32,593 nt of DNA from Verrucomicrobiia bacterium (GTDB lineage: Bacteria > Verrucomicrobiota > Verrucomicrobiia > Limisphaerales > CAIMTB01), in NCBI GenBank assembly GCA_019634625.1, contig JAHCBA010000055.1:1-32593 (forward strand). Reading direction: 5' to 3'. Under the pieces are notes generated by a model. The model had not been told where the DNA came from, did not search any database, and saw nothing but the letters and a program-made list of their open reading frames with translations. This document shows positions 15,572 through 23,665 of the stretch, piece after piece (position 1 is the stretch's first letter; each line of letters opens with the position of its first letter). The position numbers were made by a program, and so were the translations under genes.

Positions 15572-15925
15572 ATGGAGATTCCGAGCGACGCGCAGGTGTT
15601 GAGGATTTTCCTCGGGGAAAGCGACCGGTGGAAGGGACAGCCGCTGTACGAGGCGATCGTGCTCGCGGCCCGTGAGCGGCATCTGGCGGGGGCGACGGTG
15701 TTGCGGGGCCCGATGGGTTTCGGGAAGTCGAGCCGGCTGCACACGGCGAAGATCCTGAGGCTGTCGATGGATCTGCCCATGGTCATCGAGATCGTGGACA
15801 CGGAGGAGAAAATCGCCGGGTTCCTGCCGGCCCTGGACGAGATGATGCAGGGCGGGTTGGTGACGTTGGAACCGGTGCGGGTGATCCGGTATCGGGCGGG
15901 GGAGATGGGGGAGACCCAGCCGTAG
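15572..15925 (+). CDS. DUF190 (PII-like) protein, 117 aa
   Basis: This compact protein has the DUF190 pattern: VLRIFLGESDRWKGQPLYEA, then GATVLRGPMGFG, LSMDLPMVIEIVDTEEKI and GGLVTLEPVRVIRY. The family has a PII-like ferredoxin fold and is repeatedly found beside crcB, which suggests regulation of, or help to, fluoride export. The mechanism is not established. The start is 5 bp after crcB, so they are one operon. The GFGKSS word resembles a P-loop only by chance in this family. Confidence 0.9.
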   Translation: MEIPSDAQVLRIFLGESDRWKGQPLYEAIVLAARERHLAGATVLRGPMGFGKSSRLHTAKILRLSMDLPMVIEIVDTEEKIAGFLPALDEMMQGGLVTLEPVRVIRYRAGEMGETQP

Positions 15926-15963
15926 CCATTCAGCAAGGTCGGGCGCGCTGGCTTGGGGATTGT

Positions 15964-18258
15964 GTGGAAGCGCGGCGCCGCGGCAGGATCGCAGGCGTGC
16001 GTGGGTGGACGATGGCGCTGGCCGGGAGCTGCTGGTGGGGCATGGCCGCCGACGGGGCGGCGCCGGTGTCCTTGCCGGTCGAGCGGCTGCGTCTGGATTG
16101 GCATGCACCGGACCGGGTGTGGGAGCCGCGGTTCGAGATGGGCGAGTACGGGGTGGGGTCGGCGATTGTGTGGAGCGGCGAGGTGGCCTCGTTTGGCAGT
16201 GGTCTGGCGGTCATGGAGGGCGGGGCGGGCGATTCCCGTCCGTGGCTGGTGGTGGGGGCGCGGGCGGTAGGGTTGCAGGGGGCGCGGAGCGGCGGGGTGT
16301 TTGGGTTCCGGGCGGAGGACGCGGGTGGTGTGTGGTCGATGACGTTCGGCCTGCCGGGGGCGCTGCCGGACACGTACTTCGGAGATGACGTGGTGGTGGT
16401 CGGGGACGTGAACGGGGACGGGTGGGACGACCTGGTGGTTGCCTTCACGCGTCCGCTGGTCCGGTATGGGTTTTTCGGAGGATGGCTGCTGTTTGCCGGG
16501 GAGCCGGGCGGGTGGCGACGCGAACCCGTGTGGGCGCTTGGGAGCCGGCTTCCGATCATTCGGGGCATGGGGTGTGCCGTTTCCGTTGGCGATGTCAACG
16601 GGGATGGATACGGCGATGTTGGCTTCGGGGTGGCGGCGACGGGAGGGGAGGCGGGGATGGTGGTGGTGTATTACGGATCGCCGGACGGGCTGGGGGACCA
16701 TCCGGACTGGGCCATCCATGGAAGCGGGCCTGGCGAACGGCTGGGATTGGGACTGGCAGGGGTGGGGGATCTGAACGGGGACGGATTCGACGATGTTCTG
16801 GTCGGGGTGCCGGGGCATGGGGAGAACGGGACGGAACGGGGGCAGGTACGCGCCTACTTCGGGAGTCCGTCGGGGCTGGAGCCGGAGGCTCGATGGACGC
16901 TGTCGGGGGCACGGGATGGGATGTGGTTTGGGGCAAGAGTTCAGGCGATGGGGGAGCGGAAGGGGGATCGTCATCCGGGATTCTGCGTGGGAGCCCCGGG
17001 GCGGCGGGCGCGGGCTCGAAGGGACGTCGAGTGGCCGGGGGCGGTGTACGGGTACGACGTGGCGGTGGGACGGGCGCCGGAGGAGATGTGGCGGATTGAA
17101 GGGGAATCGCACGAAGACTGGTTTGGCGGGATTGTATCGGTGATTGGAGACATGGATGGTGACGGGGCGATGGAAGTGGCGATGGGCATGCCCCGGGGAG
17201 AGGAGCAACTGGCGACCCAGGGTCGGGTGCGGGTGTTTACCGTGGGGCCGGGCGGACTCGCGACCGAACGAAATCAGTATGCGGGCTGGGAGGCGGGACA
17301 GCGGTTCGGGTGGCGTCTGGCGGGGGCGGACTTCAATGGCGACGGTTTCGCCGACCTGGCGGTGTCAGGACCGTTTCACCGTCCGACTGCGCCGAATGCC
17401 GGGCACGGCATGGTGACGGTGATCTGGGGCGGCCCGGACGTGTTTCCTGTCCGCGCGACGGCACCGGCTGACGGGTCGTCCGGGGAGGCATTGGCGGCGA
17501 CGTTGGCGACGGGGGCGGCGGCCTTGGGCGGGAGAGCGGGCTTTTCCGTGTGGGGCCTGATGCCGCTGGGGGCGGTGCCGGTTGGGCTGGCCTTTGCGGT
17601 GTGGTGGTGGCGACGGCGGGCGAATGAGTTGGTGCAGCGGGAACGACTGCGGATCGCGCAGGATTTGCATGACCGGATGGGGGGGCAATTGACGGGGCTG
17701 GCGCTGCGGAGCGGGCAGTTGAGGCGCGTGCTGAGCGAGGGTGAGAACGGGGTTTCGGCCCAACTGGCGACCCTGGAAGCCACCGCCGGGGAGTTGGTGG
17801 ATCACCTGGCGGAGATTGTGTGGCTGACGCGGCCGAGCAACGACGCCCTGGGCCCGCTGGTGGATTACCTGATGGAGACGGTGGGCAAGGTCTTGGAGCC
17901 GGCGGACATTGAATGCCATTTCGAGGTGCCATCAGTGCTGCCCGACGTGCCGGTTCATCACCCGCTTCGGGAGGATCTGGCGCTGTCCCTGAGGGAGGCC
18001 GTGCACAATGTCGTCAAGCATGCCCGGGCCAGCCGCGTTCACCTGGCGGTGCGTCTGCAGGGCGGGCGGCTGCAGATCGAGCTGGGCGATGACGGAGTGG
18101 GTTTGAAGCCCGGGGCTGGCAACGGACGTGGCAACGGGCTGCGCAACATGCGGGAGCGTCTCAGCCGCCACGGGGGCGAGTTGCGCGTCGATTCCGGCGG
18201 GGCAGGTACCCGGGTCTGCCTGGAAGTGCCCTGGCCGCCGCGTCCATCCCTGCGATGA
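15964..18258 (+). CDS. Sensor histidine kinase with extracytoplasmic FG-GAP propeller, 764 aa
   Basis: The N-terminal third to two-thirds is an integrin-alpha-like FG-GAP propeller: calcium-type loops DVNGDGWDD, DVNGDGYGD, DLNGDGFDD, DMDGDGAME and DFNGDGFAD recur through residues ~140-465. One transmembrane helix follows (about 530-550, ending AFAVWWWRRR). Then comes a NarL-type dimerisation/phosphoacceptor domain with H569 in IAQDLHDRMGGQL, and an HATPase domain (about 650-760; HNVVKHARAS, ELGDDGVGL, GNGLRNMRERL). It pairs with the response regulator through an ATGA overlap. Start: GTG at 15964 gives a signal peptide with a basic n-region; GTG 15997 or ATG 16012 are possible. The ligand is unknown. 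Confidence 0.9.
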   Translation: MEARRRGRIAGVRGWTMALAGSCWWGMAADGAAPVSLPVERLRLDWHAPDRVWEPRFEMGEYGVGSAIVWSGEVASFGSGLAVMEGGAGDSRPWLVVGARAVGLQGARSGGVFGFRAEDAGGVWSMTFGLPGALPDTYFGDDVVVVGDVNGDGWDDLVVAFTRPLVRYGFFGGWLLFAGEPGGWRREPVWALGSRLPIIRGMGCAVSVGDVNGDGYGDVGFGVAATGGEAGMVVVYYGSPDGLGDHPDWAIHGSGPGERLGLGLAGVGDLNGDGFDDVLVGVPGHGENGTERGQVRAYFGSPSGLEPEARWTLSGARDGMWFGARVQAMGERKGDRHPGFCVGAPGRRARARRDVEWPGAVYGYDVAVGRAPEEMWRIEGESHEDWFGGIVSVIGDMDGDGAMEVAMGMPRGEEQLATQGRVRVFTVGPGGLATERNQYAGWEAGQRFGWRLAGADFNGDGFADLAVSGPFHRPTAPNAGHGMVTVIWGGPDVFPVRATAPADGSSGEALAATLATGAAALGGRAGFSVWGLMPLGAVPVGLAFAVWWWRRRANELVQRERLRIAQDLHDRMGGQLTGLALRSGQLRRVLSEGENGVSAQLATLEATAGELVDHLAEIVWLTRPSNDALGPLVDYLMETVGKVLEPADIECHFEVPSVLPDVPVHHPLREDLALSLREAVHNVVKHARASRVHLAVRLQGGRLQIELGDDGVGLKPGAGNGRGNGLRNMRERLSRHGGELRVDSGGAGTRVCLEVPWPPRPSLR

Positions 18259-18923
18259 ATCCCGTGGATCGAACCATTCGAGTGAGTCTCGTCGAGGATG
18301 TGCCCGAGCTGCGGCAGGCGTTGCGGGAAGTGCTGATGGCGGCGCCCGGCATCGAACTGGTGGGCGACTGGGGATCGGGCGAGGAAGCGGTGGCGTCGAT
18401 GCCTGCGGTGCGGCCGCGGGTGGTGCTGATGGACATTCATCTTCCCGGGATGAGCGGTGTCGAGTGTGTCCGGCGTTTGAAGCCGGCGATGCCCGACACG
18501 GAGTTCATGATGGTGAGCGTCTTCGAGGATCACGCCCTAGTGTACGAGGCGTTGAAGGCCGGGGCCACGGGGTATCTCGTGAAGAAGACACGCCCCGAGG
18601 CGCTCATCGAGGCCATCCGGGATCTCGATGCCGGTGGGGCGCCCATGTCGAGTTCCATTGCGCGCAAGGTCGTGGCCGCTTTCTCGGCGGAACGACCGGA
18701 CGATGGGAGGAGCGAGGCGGAGAAACTGTCCATGCGGGAGCGCGAGGTCCTGGAGCGGTTGAGCGCGGGGAGGCGCTACAAGGAGATCGCGATGGACCTC
18801 GGGTTGAGCGTGCACACGGTGCGGACGCATCTGCATCACATCTACGAGAAGCTGCAGGTGCGGTCGAAGGCGGAGGCGATCCGGCGGCACCGGGAGCGGG
18901 GTTCTGCGTCCGGAATCGACTGA
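18255..18923 (+). CDS. NarL/LuxR-family response regulator, 222 aa
   Basis: The receiver domain (residues ~9-130) has the acidic pair in LVEDV, the phosphoacceptor D60 in VVLMDIHLPG and the conserved Lys in YLVKKTRP. The C-terminal LuxR-type helix-turn-helix (about 155-215) has LSMREREVLERLSAG, YKEIAMDLGLSVHTVRTH and IYEKLQVRSKAEAI. It would bind DNA when phosphorylated by the kinase immediately upstream, whose stop overlaps this ATG (ATGA). Its targets cannot be read; no operator was recognised. The length and layout are standard for the family. Confidence 0.95.
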   Translation: MNPVDRTIRVSLVEDVPELRQALREVLMAAPGIELVGDWGSGEEAVASMPAVRPRVVLMDIHLPGMSGVECVRRLKPAMPDTEFMMVSVFEDHALVYEALKAGATGYLVKKTRPEALIEAIRDLDAGGAPMSSSIARKVVAAFSAERPDDGRSEAEKLSMREREVLERLSAGRRYKEIAMDLGLSVHTVRTHLHHIYEKLQVRSKAEAIRRHRERGSASGID

Positions 18924-19022
18924 TCAGCCGGCACATTCGGGATCATGAACCGCCGCGGGCCGACGTTTCCATTCGAGCCTGACGGCCCCATGGGTGCAGG
19001 GACGATGTTCGGGATGTGGAGT

Positions 19023-19039
19023 GCGGCGGTCCCCGCCGC
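19023..19039. repeat. GGAGTGCGG-type palindrome, inverted copy
   Basis: GCGGCGG-TCC-CCGCCGC is a 7-bp hairpin stem inside GGAGTGCGGC...GCCGCTTTGGG. It is the reverse-oriented relative of the two hairpins at 19113 and 19255 (TTGGAGTGCGGTGC...GCACCGCTTTGG on the minus strand). It lies in the 404-bp gap after the response regulator, where it could also act as a weak transcription stop. Confidence 0.6.
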
Positions 19040-19071
19040 TTTGGGTCGGGGGGATGGGTGATGACGGAGGC

Positions 19072-19279
19072 GGGGGTAGGTTCGGGTGGGTTTCTGGGGG
19101 CCTGGATCCAAAGCGGTGCGGAGCACCGCACTCCAAGAGGCGTGTGCGGGTTTTCGCGGGGGAACGAGGGGCGGCTCAGGGTTGTGGTGCAGACCTGGAA
19201 TGGACCCTGTGGCAGGGGGTAGGTTTGGGTGGGTTTCTGGGGCCTGGATCCAAAGCGGTGCGGAGCACCGCACTCCAAG
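19072..19279 (+). repeat. Two 65-66-bp direct repeats each with a GCGGTGC-GGA-GCACCGC hairpin
   Basis: Units 19072-19137 and 19215-19279 are almost identical, running from GGGGGTAGG through GGGTGGGTTTCTGGG and CCTGGATCCAAAG to a perfect 7-bp hairpin and ACTCCAAG. The period is 143 bp. Together with the inverted copy at 19023 this makes a three-member cluster between a response regulator and a membrane protein gene. I regard such GGAGTGCGG words as a dispersed palindromic repeat family typical of this group. No gene is seen between 18924 and 19327. Confidence 0.75.
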
Positions 19280-19327
19280 GATGGGGCGATTGGCAGGCGG
19301 GGAGGGGGACGGTAGGGTGCGGCCCGC

Positions 19328-19849
19328 ATGATGCCGATTTCGCTGGTGTTGGGGGGAGCGATGCTGGTGTTGGGGCGCCGGCTGTTCTGGGTGTTCGTGG
19401 TGGGGACGGGTTTCATTCTTGGGGCCCGGCTGGCGACGGAGTTGCTGGGCGAATCAGCGGGCTGGGGATGGCTGGCCGCAGTGCTGGGGGCGGGGTTGCT
19501 GGGGGCGCTGCTGGCGTTGCTGGCGCAGAAGGTGGCCGTGGCGGTGGCGGGATTCCTGGCGGGAGGATATCTCGCCCATGCGCTGGTGCTTCACTATCGG
19601 TGGGACGAGGCGCCTCCGTGGGTGGCGTTTGTGGTCGGGGGTGCGGTGGGGTCGTTTCTGCTGATGGTGCTGTTCGACTGGGCGTTGATCGCGATTTCGT
19701 CGCTGACCGGGGCGGCGGTGATCACGGAGCAGATTCCGGTGGAACCGCCCTGGCCAGTGGCGGTGTTCCTGGGTCTGCTGGTGCTGGGATTGGCGGTGCA
19801 GGCGCGCGGGATGAGGCGACGTCCGGCGCCCCCGAGGGGGGAGCGGTGA
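19328..19849 (+). CDS. Multi-pass membrane protein, DUF4203/TMEM198-like, 173 aa
   Basis: There are about six or seven hydrophobic segments with many small residues: ISLVLGGAMLVLGRRLFWVF, VVGTGFILGARLATELLG, WLAAVLGAGLLGALLALL, VAVAVAGFLAGGYLAHAL, WVAFVVGGAVGSFLLMVLF, WALIAISSLTGAAVI and VAVFLGLLVLGLAV. The alternating glycine-rich helices resemble the DUF4203/TMEM198 type, whose role is unknown. The C-terminus is basic and proline-rich and would be cytoplasmic. Start at the first of two adjacent ATGs. It stands alone between the hairpin cluster and the convergent hydrolase gene 18 bp away. Confidence 0.75.
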   Translation: MMPISLVLGGAMLVLGRRLFWVFVVGTGFILGARLATELLGESAGWGWLAAVLGAGLLGALLALLAQKVAVAVAGFLAGGYLAHALVLHYRWDEAPPWVAFVVGGAVGSFLLMVLFDWALIAISSLTGAAVITEQIPVEPPWPVAVFLGLLVLGLAVQARGMRRRPAPPRGER

Positions 19850-19867
19850 GAGGGAAGGACGGCGGGG

Positions 19868-21532
19868 TCAGCGGGGGCGGACGAGGGGGAGTATGAGGTG
19901 GGAGGGGCGCTTGGGATCGGCCCAGACGGAGTTGGTGGCGATGCGGGTCCGGGTGTCGGCGCGGAACGGGGCGCCGGTGTTGGGATTGGGATCGAACCCT
20001 GGGGCGCTGGAGGAGGTGACGTGGACGCGCAGGCGGTGTCCGCGGTTGAAGACGACGCTGGTGGACCAGAGGTCGATGTCAAGGCGGGTGACGCGGTTGG
20101 GAACGAGGGGCTGGGTCTGGTCGAGTCCCTGGCGGAAGCGGGCGCGGAGCATCCCTTCGCAGAGGTTGAAGGAGCGGTCGTCGGGATAGACGTCGCAGAG
20201 GCGGACGAAGAAGTCGGTGTCGGGTCCGTCGCTGGCGATCCAGAGACGGGCGCGGACGGGACCGGTGATTTCGAGGGGTTCCTGGAGGGGTTCCGAGGAG
20301 AAGACCAGGACATCATCCCGGGACTCGATGGGGCGCTGGTCGCGGGGGCCGGCGGGAAGGGTGAGCTGGATGCCGCCCAGGGTGGGGACGGGGTTCCCGG
20401 GGTCGGCGGTGAAGCGCAGCGGCGGGGAGGCGGAGGGGGTCTGGAAGGAGAGGGTGCGGTCGCCATGGAGGAAGAGGCGGGTGGCGTGAAAGGGCAGGGG
20501 TGGCCAGGTATCCGCAGTGCGCCAGACATTGCCGGGGGCGGAGGGATCGGTGACGTCGCCGAGGGTGTAGTAGAGGACGGCGGGATCGCGGTCGGCGCCG
20601 TTGTCGAGGCCCTTGAGGATGCGGTCGAACCAGCGCCAGGCGTCGTGGAGGTCGCCGGGGGGGCGATCGCCGCCGGGGAAGGCAAGTTCACCAGCCCTGG
20701 CCTGGAGGACGCCGTGGGTCCAGGGGCCCATGAGGAGCTGCTGCCGGCCGCGGGCGCCGGGGCGTCCGTGGTTCTGGTACCCGACGAATGCGTCGAGGGT
20801 CGGTTGGGCGAAGATGTCCCACCAGCCCCCGACATGAACGGCTGCGGCGCGCATGCGGCCGTAGTAGCGGGAGGCGTCGCGCTGGCGCCAGTAGGTGTTG
20901 TACACGGGGTGACCAACCCAGATGGAGAGCGCGTTGGTGGCAAACTGGGTGGCGCGGAGCCAGTCCTCGATGAGGGATTTGCGGAAGATGCCGCCGGTAT
21001 AGACGACGTCGTAGAGGTTGGGAGCGCCGACGACGAGGAACTGGGCGGTGACGGCGCGCGTGCCGGTGGCGGCGAGCTGGAACTGGGTGATGGCGGCGGC
21101 CGAACCGCCCCAGGTGCCGATCAGACCGTTGCTCCAGGGTTGCTGGGTGATCCAGCGGACGGTGTCTTCGCCGTCGGGGCCGTCGAGGTGGAAGGGGAGG
21201 TTGTCGCCCTGGGACGCGAAGCGGCCACGGGTATCCTGGGCGACCACGGCGTAACCGCGGCGGGTGCCATCGCGGGCGAATCCGGCGACGGCGTCCTTGT
21301 TGTAGGGCGTGCGGATCAGGATGGTTGGAAAGGGGGCAGGGTGGTCGGGGGAAGATTCGTCGGGCAGGTGGACAGTGGTCGCGAGGGGGATGCCGTCCCG
21401 GGTGAGAACGGATTCGTGGTGGACGAGGGTCGGGGTTTCGGCGGCCGGCGCGAGGGTGACAAAGGCGGCGGGGAACAGGCAGGCGATGAGGCGGAGAAGG
21501 TGCGGCCGGCACCCGGGGGTGGGGGAAATCAC
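19868..21532 (-). CDS. Secreted CocE/NonD-family acyl hydrolase (X-Pro dipeptidyl-peptidase S15-like), 554 aa
   Basis: The alpha/beta-hydrolase core has RTPYNKD, GYAVVAQDTRGR, the nucleophile S144 in GTWGGSAAA, and the catalytic His in LLMGPWTHG. The C-terminal half is the jelly-roll X-Pro DAP domain (EPLEITGPVRARLWIASDG, then FNRGHRLRVHVTSSSAPGFDPN). Members are cocaine esterase, glutaryl-7-ACA acylase and peptidases; the substrate here is unknown. No ATG is available. The GTG at 21532 yields a good signal peptide (LLRLIACLFPAAFVTLAPAAE), so I take it as start. The frame remains open upstream through a heptamer satellite and antisense to glcD, but that stretch is not protein-like. Confidence 0.88.
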   Translation of the reverse strand: MISPTPGCRPHLLRLIACLFPAAFVTLAPAAETPTLVHHESVLTRDGIPLATTVHLPDESSPDHPAPFPTILIRTPYNKDAVAGFARDGTRRGYAVVAQDTRGRFASQGDNLPFHLDGPDGEDTVRWITQQPWSNGLIGTWGGSAAAITQFQLAATGTRAVTAQFLVVGAPNLYDVVYTGGIFRKSLIEDWLRATQFATNALSIWVGHPVYNTYWRQRDASRYYGRMRAAAVHVGGWWDIFAQPTLDAFVGYQNHGRPGARGRQQLLMGPWTHGVLQARAGELAFPGGDRPPGDLHDAWRWFDRILKGLDNGADRDPAVLYYTLGDVTDPSAPGNVWRTADTWPPLPFHATRLFLHGDRTLSFQTPSASPPLRFTADPGNPVPTLGGIQLTLPAGPRDQRPIESRDDVLVFSSEPLQEPLEITGPVRARLWIASDGPDTDFFVRLCDVYPDDRSFNLCEGMLRARFRQGLDQTQPLVPNRVTRLDIDLWSTSVVFNRGHRLRVHVTSSSAPGFDPNPNTGAPFRADTRTRIATNSVWADPKRPSHLILPLVRPR

Positions 21533-21592
21533 GGCGTTCGGATAGGCGATCGGGAGGGGGCGGGTCAAGCGGGGGTGTGGGGGGGATGGGAG

Positions 21593-21803
21593 GTCTGAGG
21601 CCTGAAACCTGAGACCTGAGACCTGAGACCTGAGACCTGAGACCTGAAGCCTGAAGCCTGAAGCCTGAAGCCTGAAGCCTGAAGCCTGAAGCCTGAAGCC
21701 TGAAGCCTGAAGCCTGAAGCCTGAAGCCTGAAGCCTGAAGCCTGAAGCCTGAAGCCTGAAGCCTGAGGCCTGAAGCCTGAGGCCTGAGGCCTGAAGCCTG
21801 AAA
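21593..21803. repeat. Heptamer tandem repeat (GCCTGAA/GACCTGA), about 30 units
   Basis: A run of 7-bp units, first GACCTGA-like and then almost pure GCCTGAA, with a few GCCTGAG variants at the far end. Because 7 is not a multiple of 3 it leaves all frames open and creates repeated QASGFRL-like shadow peptides. It lies about 60 bp upstream of the GTG start of the CocE-type gene on the minus strand, within a 696-bp gap that also holds a 159-bp element. Unit number is likely to vary by slippage. Confidence 0.95.
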
Positions 21804-21996
21804 TCCAGTGCCCGTGCGGAATGGGAGGTTCGGGCAGGATCGAACCCATCGGGCCGGCGCCAAGGCGGCGATCGAAAGGGTGTGCCTGCGGGTTCGTGGA
21901 CGAGTACGAGTACCGCCCTTCGGGCTGAGTGCGAGTCCCCACGAGGGATGGCTTGGGCGAGTTCCAGGAACCGGAGATGTGCCCCGGGGGCACCCA

Positions 21997-22155
21997 GTGC
22001 ATCCCGGAGTTGTGGGCAGAGGTGCATACTCCGCCAAATGGCGCTTCGGAGGGCCGAGTTCCACGAGGCCGCTATGGTGTGGAGCGTTGGGTTGAGGACT
22101 CGCGGAGCTCGTCCCTCCGATTCGCTGGCTCGGTACCGACAACTTGGGGATGCAC
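21997..22155 (+). repeat. 159-bp inverted-repeat element, copy 2
   Basis: It begins GTGCATCCCGGAGTTGTGGG and ends with the inverted GACAACTTGGGGATGCAC. Inner arms also pair: TTCGGAGGGCCGAGTTCC on the left against the reverse complement of GAGCTCGTCCCTCCGAT on the right. The whole unit could fold as one long interrupted hairpin. It is in the same orientation as copy 3 (32029) and opposite to copy 1 (12300). It ends 73 bp before the glcD ATG. Confidence 0.85.
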
Positions 22156-22228
22156 CGGGAGCACCTGGATGTCCCGGCAGCGCTTGACCCTGTGCGGGTC
22201 GGGTTCCCATGCTGGACGCCCGGTCGCC

Positions 22229-23656
22229 ATGCCAGAAGAATCCCGTCGCTTCGAACCGCTCGCCGCCATCGTTGGGGCGGACCACGTGCTGACCTCGCGG
22301 GAGGATCTGATTCCCTACTCGTTCGACGGGACGGCGGCGTTGCAGGGGATGCCGGGGGCGGTGGTGATGGCACGGAGCCGGGACGAGGTGGTGGGGGTGT
22401 TGCAGTGGGCGAACGCGACGGGGACGCCGGTGGTGACGCGGGGTTCGGGGACGGGGCTGAGCGGGGGGAGCGTGCCGACACCCGGGGCGGTGGTGCTGTG
22501 CCTGGTGAAGATGGACCGAGTCCTGGAGGTGGACGCGGCGAACCTGACGCTGATGGCGGAGGCGGGGGCGACGACGGTGACGATTGCGGAGGCGGCGGCG
22601 AAGGCGGGGTTGTTTTATCCGCCCGACCCCGGGTCGATGAAGATTTCGACGATTGGCGGCAACGTGGCCGAGAACTCCGGGGGGTTGCGCGGCCTCAAGT
22701 ACGGCATCACGCGGAATTACGTGATGGGTCTGGAGGTGGTGCTGCCGGACGGGGAGGTGCTGTGGACGGGGAACAAGTGCGTGAAGGATGTGGCGGGGTA
22801 TTCGCTGCGGGACCTGTTCATCGGGTCGGAAGGGACGCTGGGGGTGATCACGCGGGTGCTGCTGCGGCTGCTTCCGCAACCGGCCGCGAAGAAGACGCTG
22901 GTGGCCACGTTCGACCGGATGGACCGGGCGGCGCAGACGGTGTCGGACATCATCGCGGCGCGGATCATTCCGTGCACGCTGGAGTTCCTCGACCGGACGA
23001 CGATCCGGTGCGTGGAGGAATACGCGAAGGTGGGGTTGCTGCTGGATTGCGAGGCCCTGCTGTTGATGGAGAGCGACGGACATCCGGCGGCGGTGGCGGA
23101 GGAGGCGGAGCGGATGGAAGCGTTGTCGCGGCAGAACGGGGCGATTGAGGTGCGGGTGGCGCGGGACGAGGCGGAGGCGGCGCGGCTGGCGTCGGCGCGC
23201 CGTTCGGCCTTTTCGGCGCTGGCGCGGGTGGCGCCGACGACGATTCTGGAGGACGCCACGGTGCCGCGGAGCGAGCTGGCGCGGATGATCCGGTTCGTGG
23301 ACGAGGTGGCGCGCAGGTACGAGCTGCGGATCGGGACCTTCGGGCACATGGGGGACGGGAACCTGCATCCGACGTTTCTGACCGACGAGCGGAACCACGC
23401 CGAGATGGAGCGGGTGCACCGGGCCTTCCGGGAGATCTTCGACGAGGCGGTGCGACTGGGGGGCACGATCACCGGGGAGCACGGGATCGGTTTGGCGAAG
23501 AAGGAGTTTCTGCCGGCGTTTGTGGGGGATGCCTCGATGCGGGTGATGCGCGAACTGAGGCGTGCGCTGGATCCGAAGGGCATCCTGAATCCGGGCAAGA
23601 TGTTCGAGGACGCGGGAGCGAGGCCGGCGGGTGTCGCCGGGGGAGCGGCCGCGTGA
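22229..23656 (+). CDS. glcD: FAD-linked 2-hydroxyacid oxidase, GlcD type, 475 aa
   Basis: This is a VAO/PCMH-fold flavoprotein that oxidises glycolate or a D-2-hydroxyacid and passes electrons to its iron-sulfur partner. The FAD-binding half contains TRGSGTGLSGGSVPTPGAV, PPDPGSMKISTIGGNVAENS, RGLKYGITRNYV and DLFIGSEGTLGVIT. The C-terminal FAD-oxidase half ends with GTFGHMGDGNLHPTFL, GTITGEHGIGLAKKEFL and DPKGILNPGKMF. The length is typical. The ATG at 22229 is the first reasonable start after the upstream repeat; there is no clear Shine-Dalgarno. It heads a tight gene run (next start 9 nt on). D-lactate rather than glycolate is possible; the sequence alone does not decide. Confidence 0.9.
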   Translation: MPEESRRFEPLAAIVGADHVLTSREDLIPYSFDGTAALQGMPGAVVMARSRDEVVGVLQWANATGTPVVTRGSGTGLSGGSVPTPGAVVLCLVKMDRVLEVDAANLTLMAEAGATTVTIAEAAAKAGLFYPPDPGSMKISTIGGNVAENSGGLRGLKYGITRNYVMGLEVVLPDGEVLWTGNKCVKDVAGYSLRDLFIGSEGTLGVITRVLLRLLPQPAAKKTLVATFDRMDRAAQTVSDIIAARIIPCTLEFLDRTTIRCVEEYAKVGLLLDCEALLLMESDGHPAAVAEEAERMEALSRQNGAIEVRVARDEAEAARLASARRSAFSALARVAPTTILEDATVPRSELARMIRFVDEVARRYELRIGTFGHMGDGNLHPTFLTDERNHAEMERVHRAFREIFDEAVRLGGTITGEHGIGLAKKEFLPAFVGDASMRVMRELRRALDPKGILNPGKMFEDAGARPAGVAGGAAA

Positions 23657-23665
23657 ACCGGAGCC

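Noticed and set aside
11903-16108. 1401-residue minus-strand frame
   Set aside because: Antisense to the SBBP gene, crcB and DUF190, Pro/Arg/His-rich, spanning the terminator and repeat region; no protein features.
21533-23482. Upstream extension of the CocE-type frame to 1204 residues
   Set aside because: It runs through the heptamer satellite and then antisense to glcD; the composition is His/Arg/Pro-rich shadow and no start or domain supports it.
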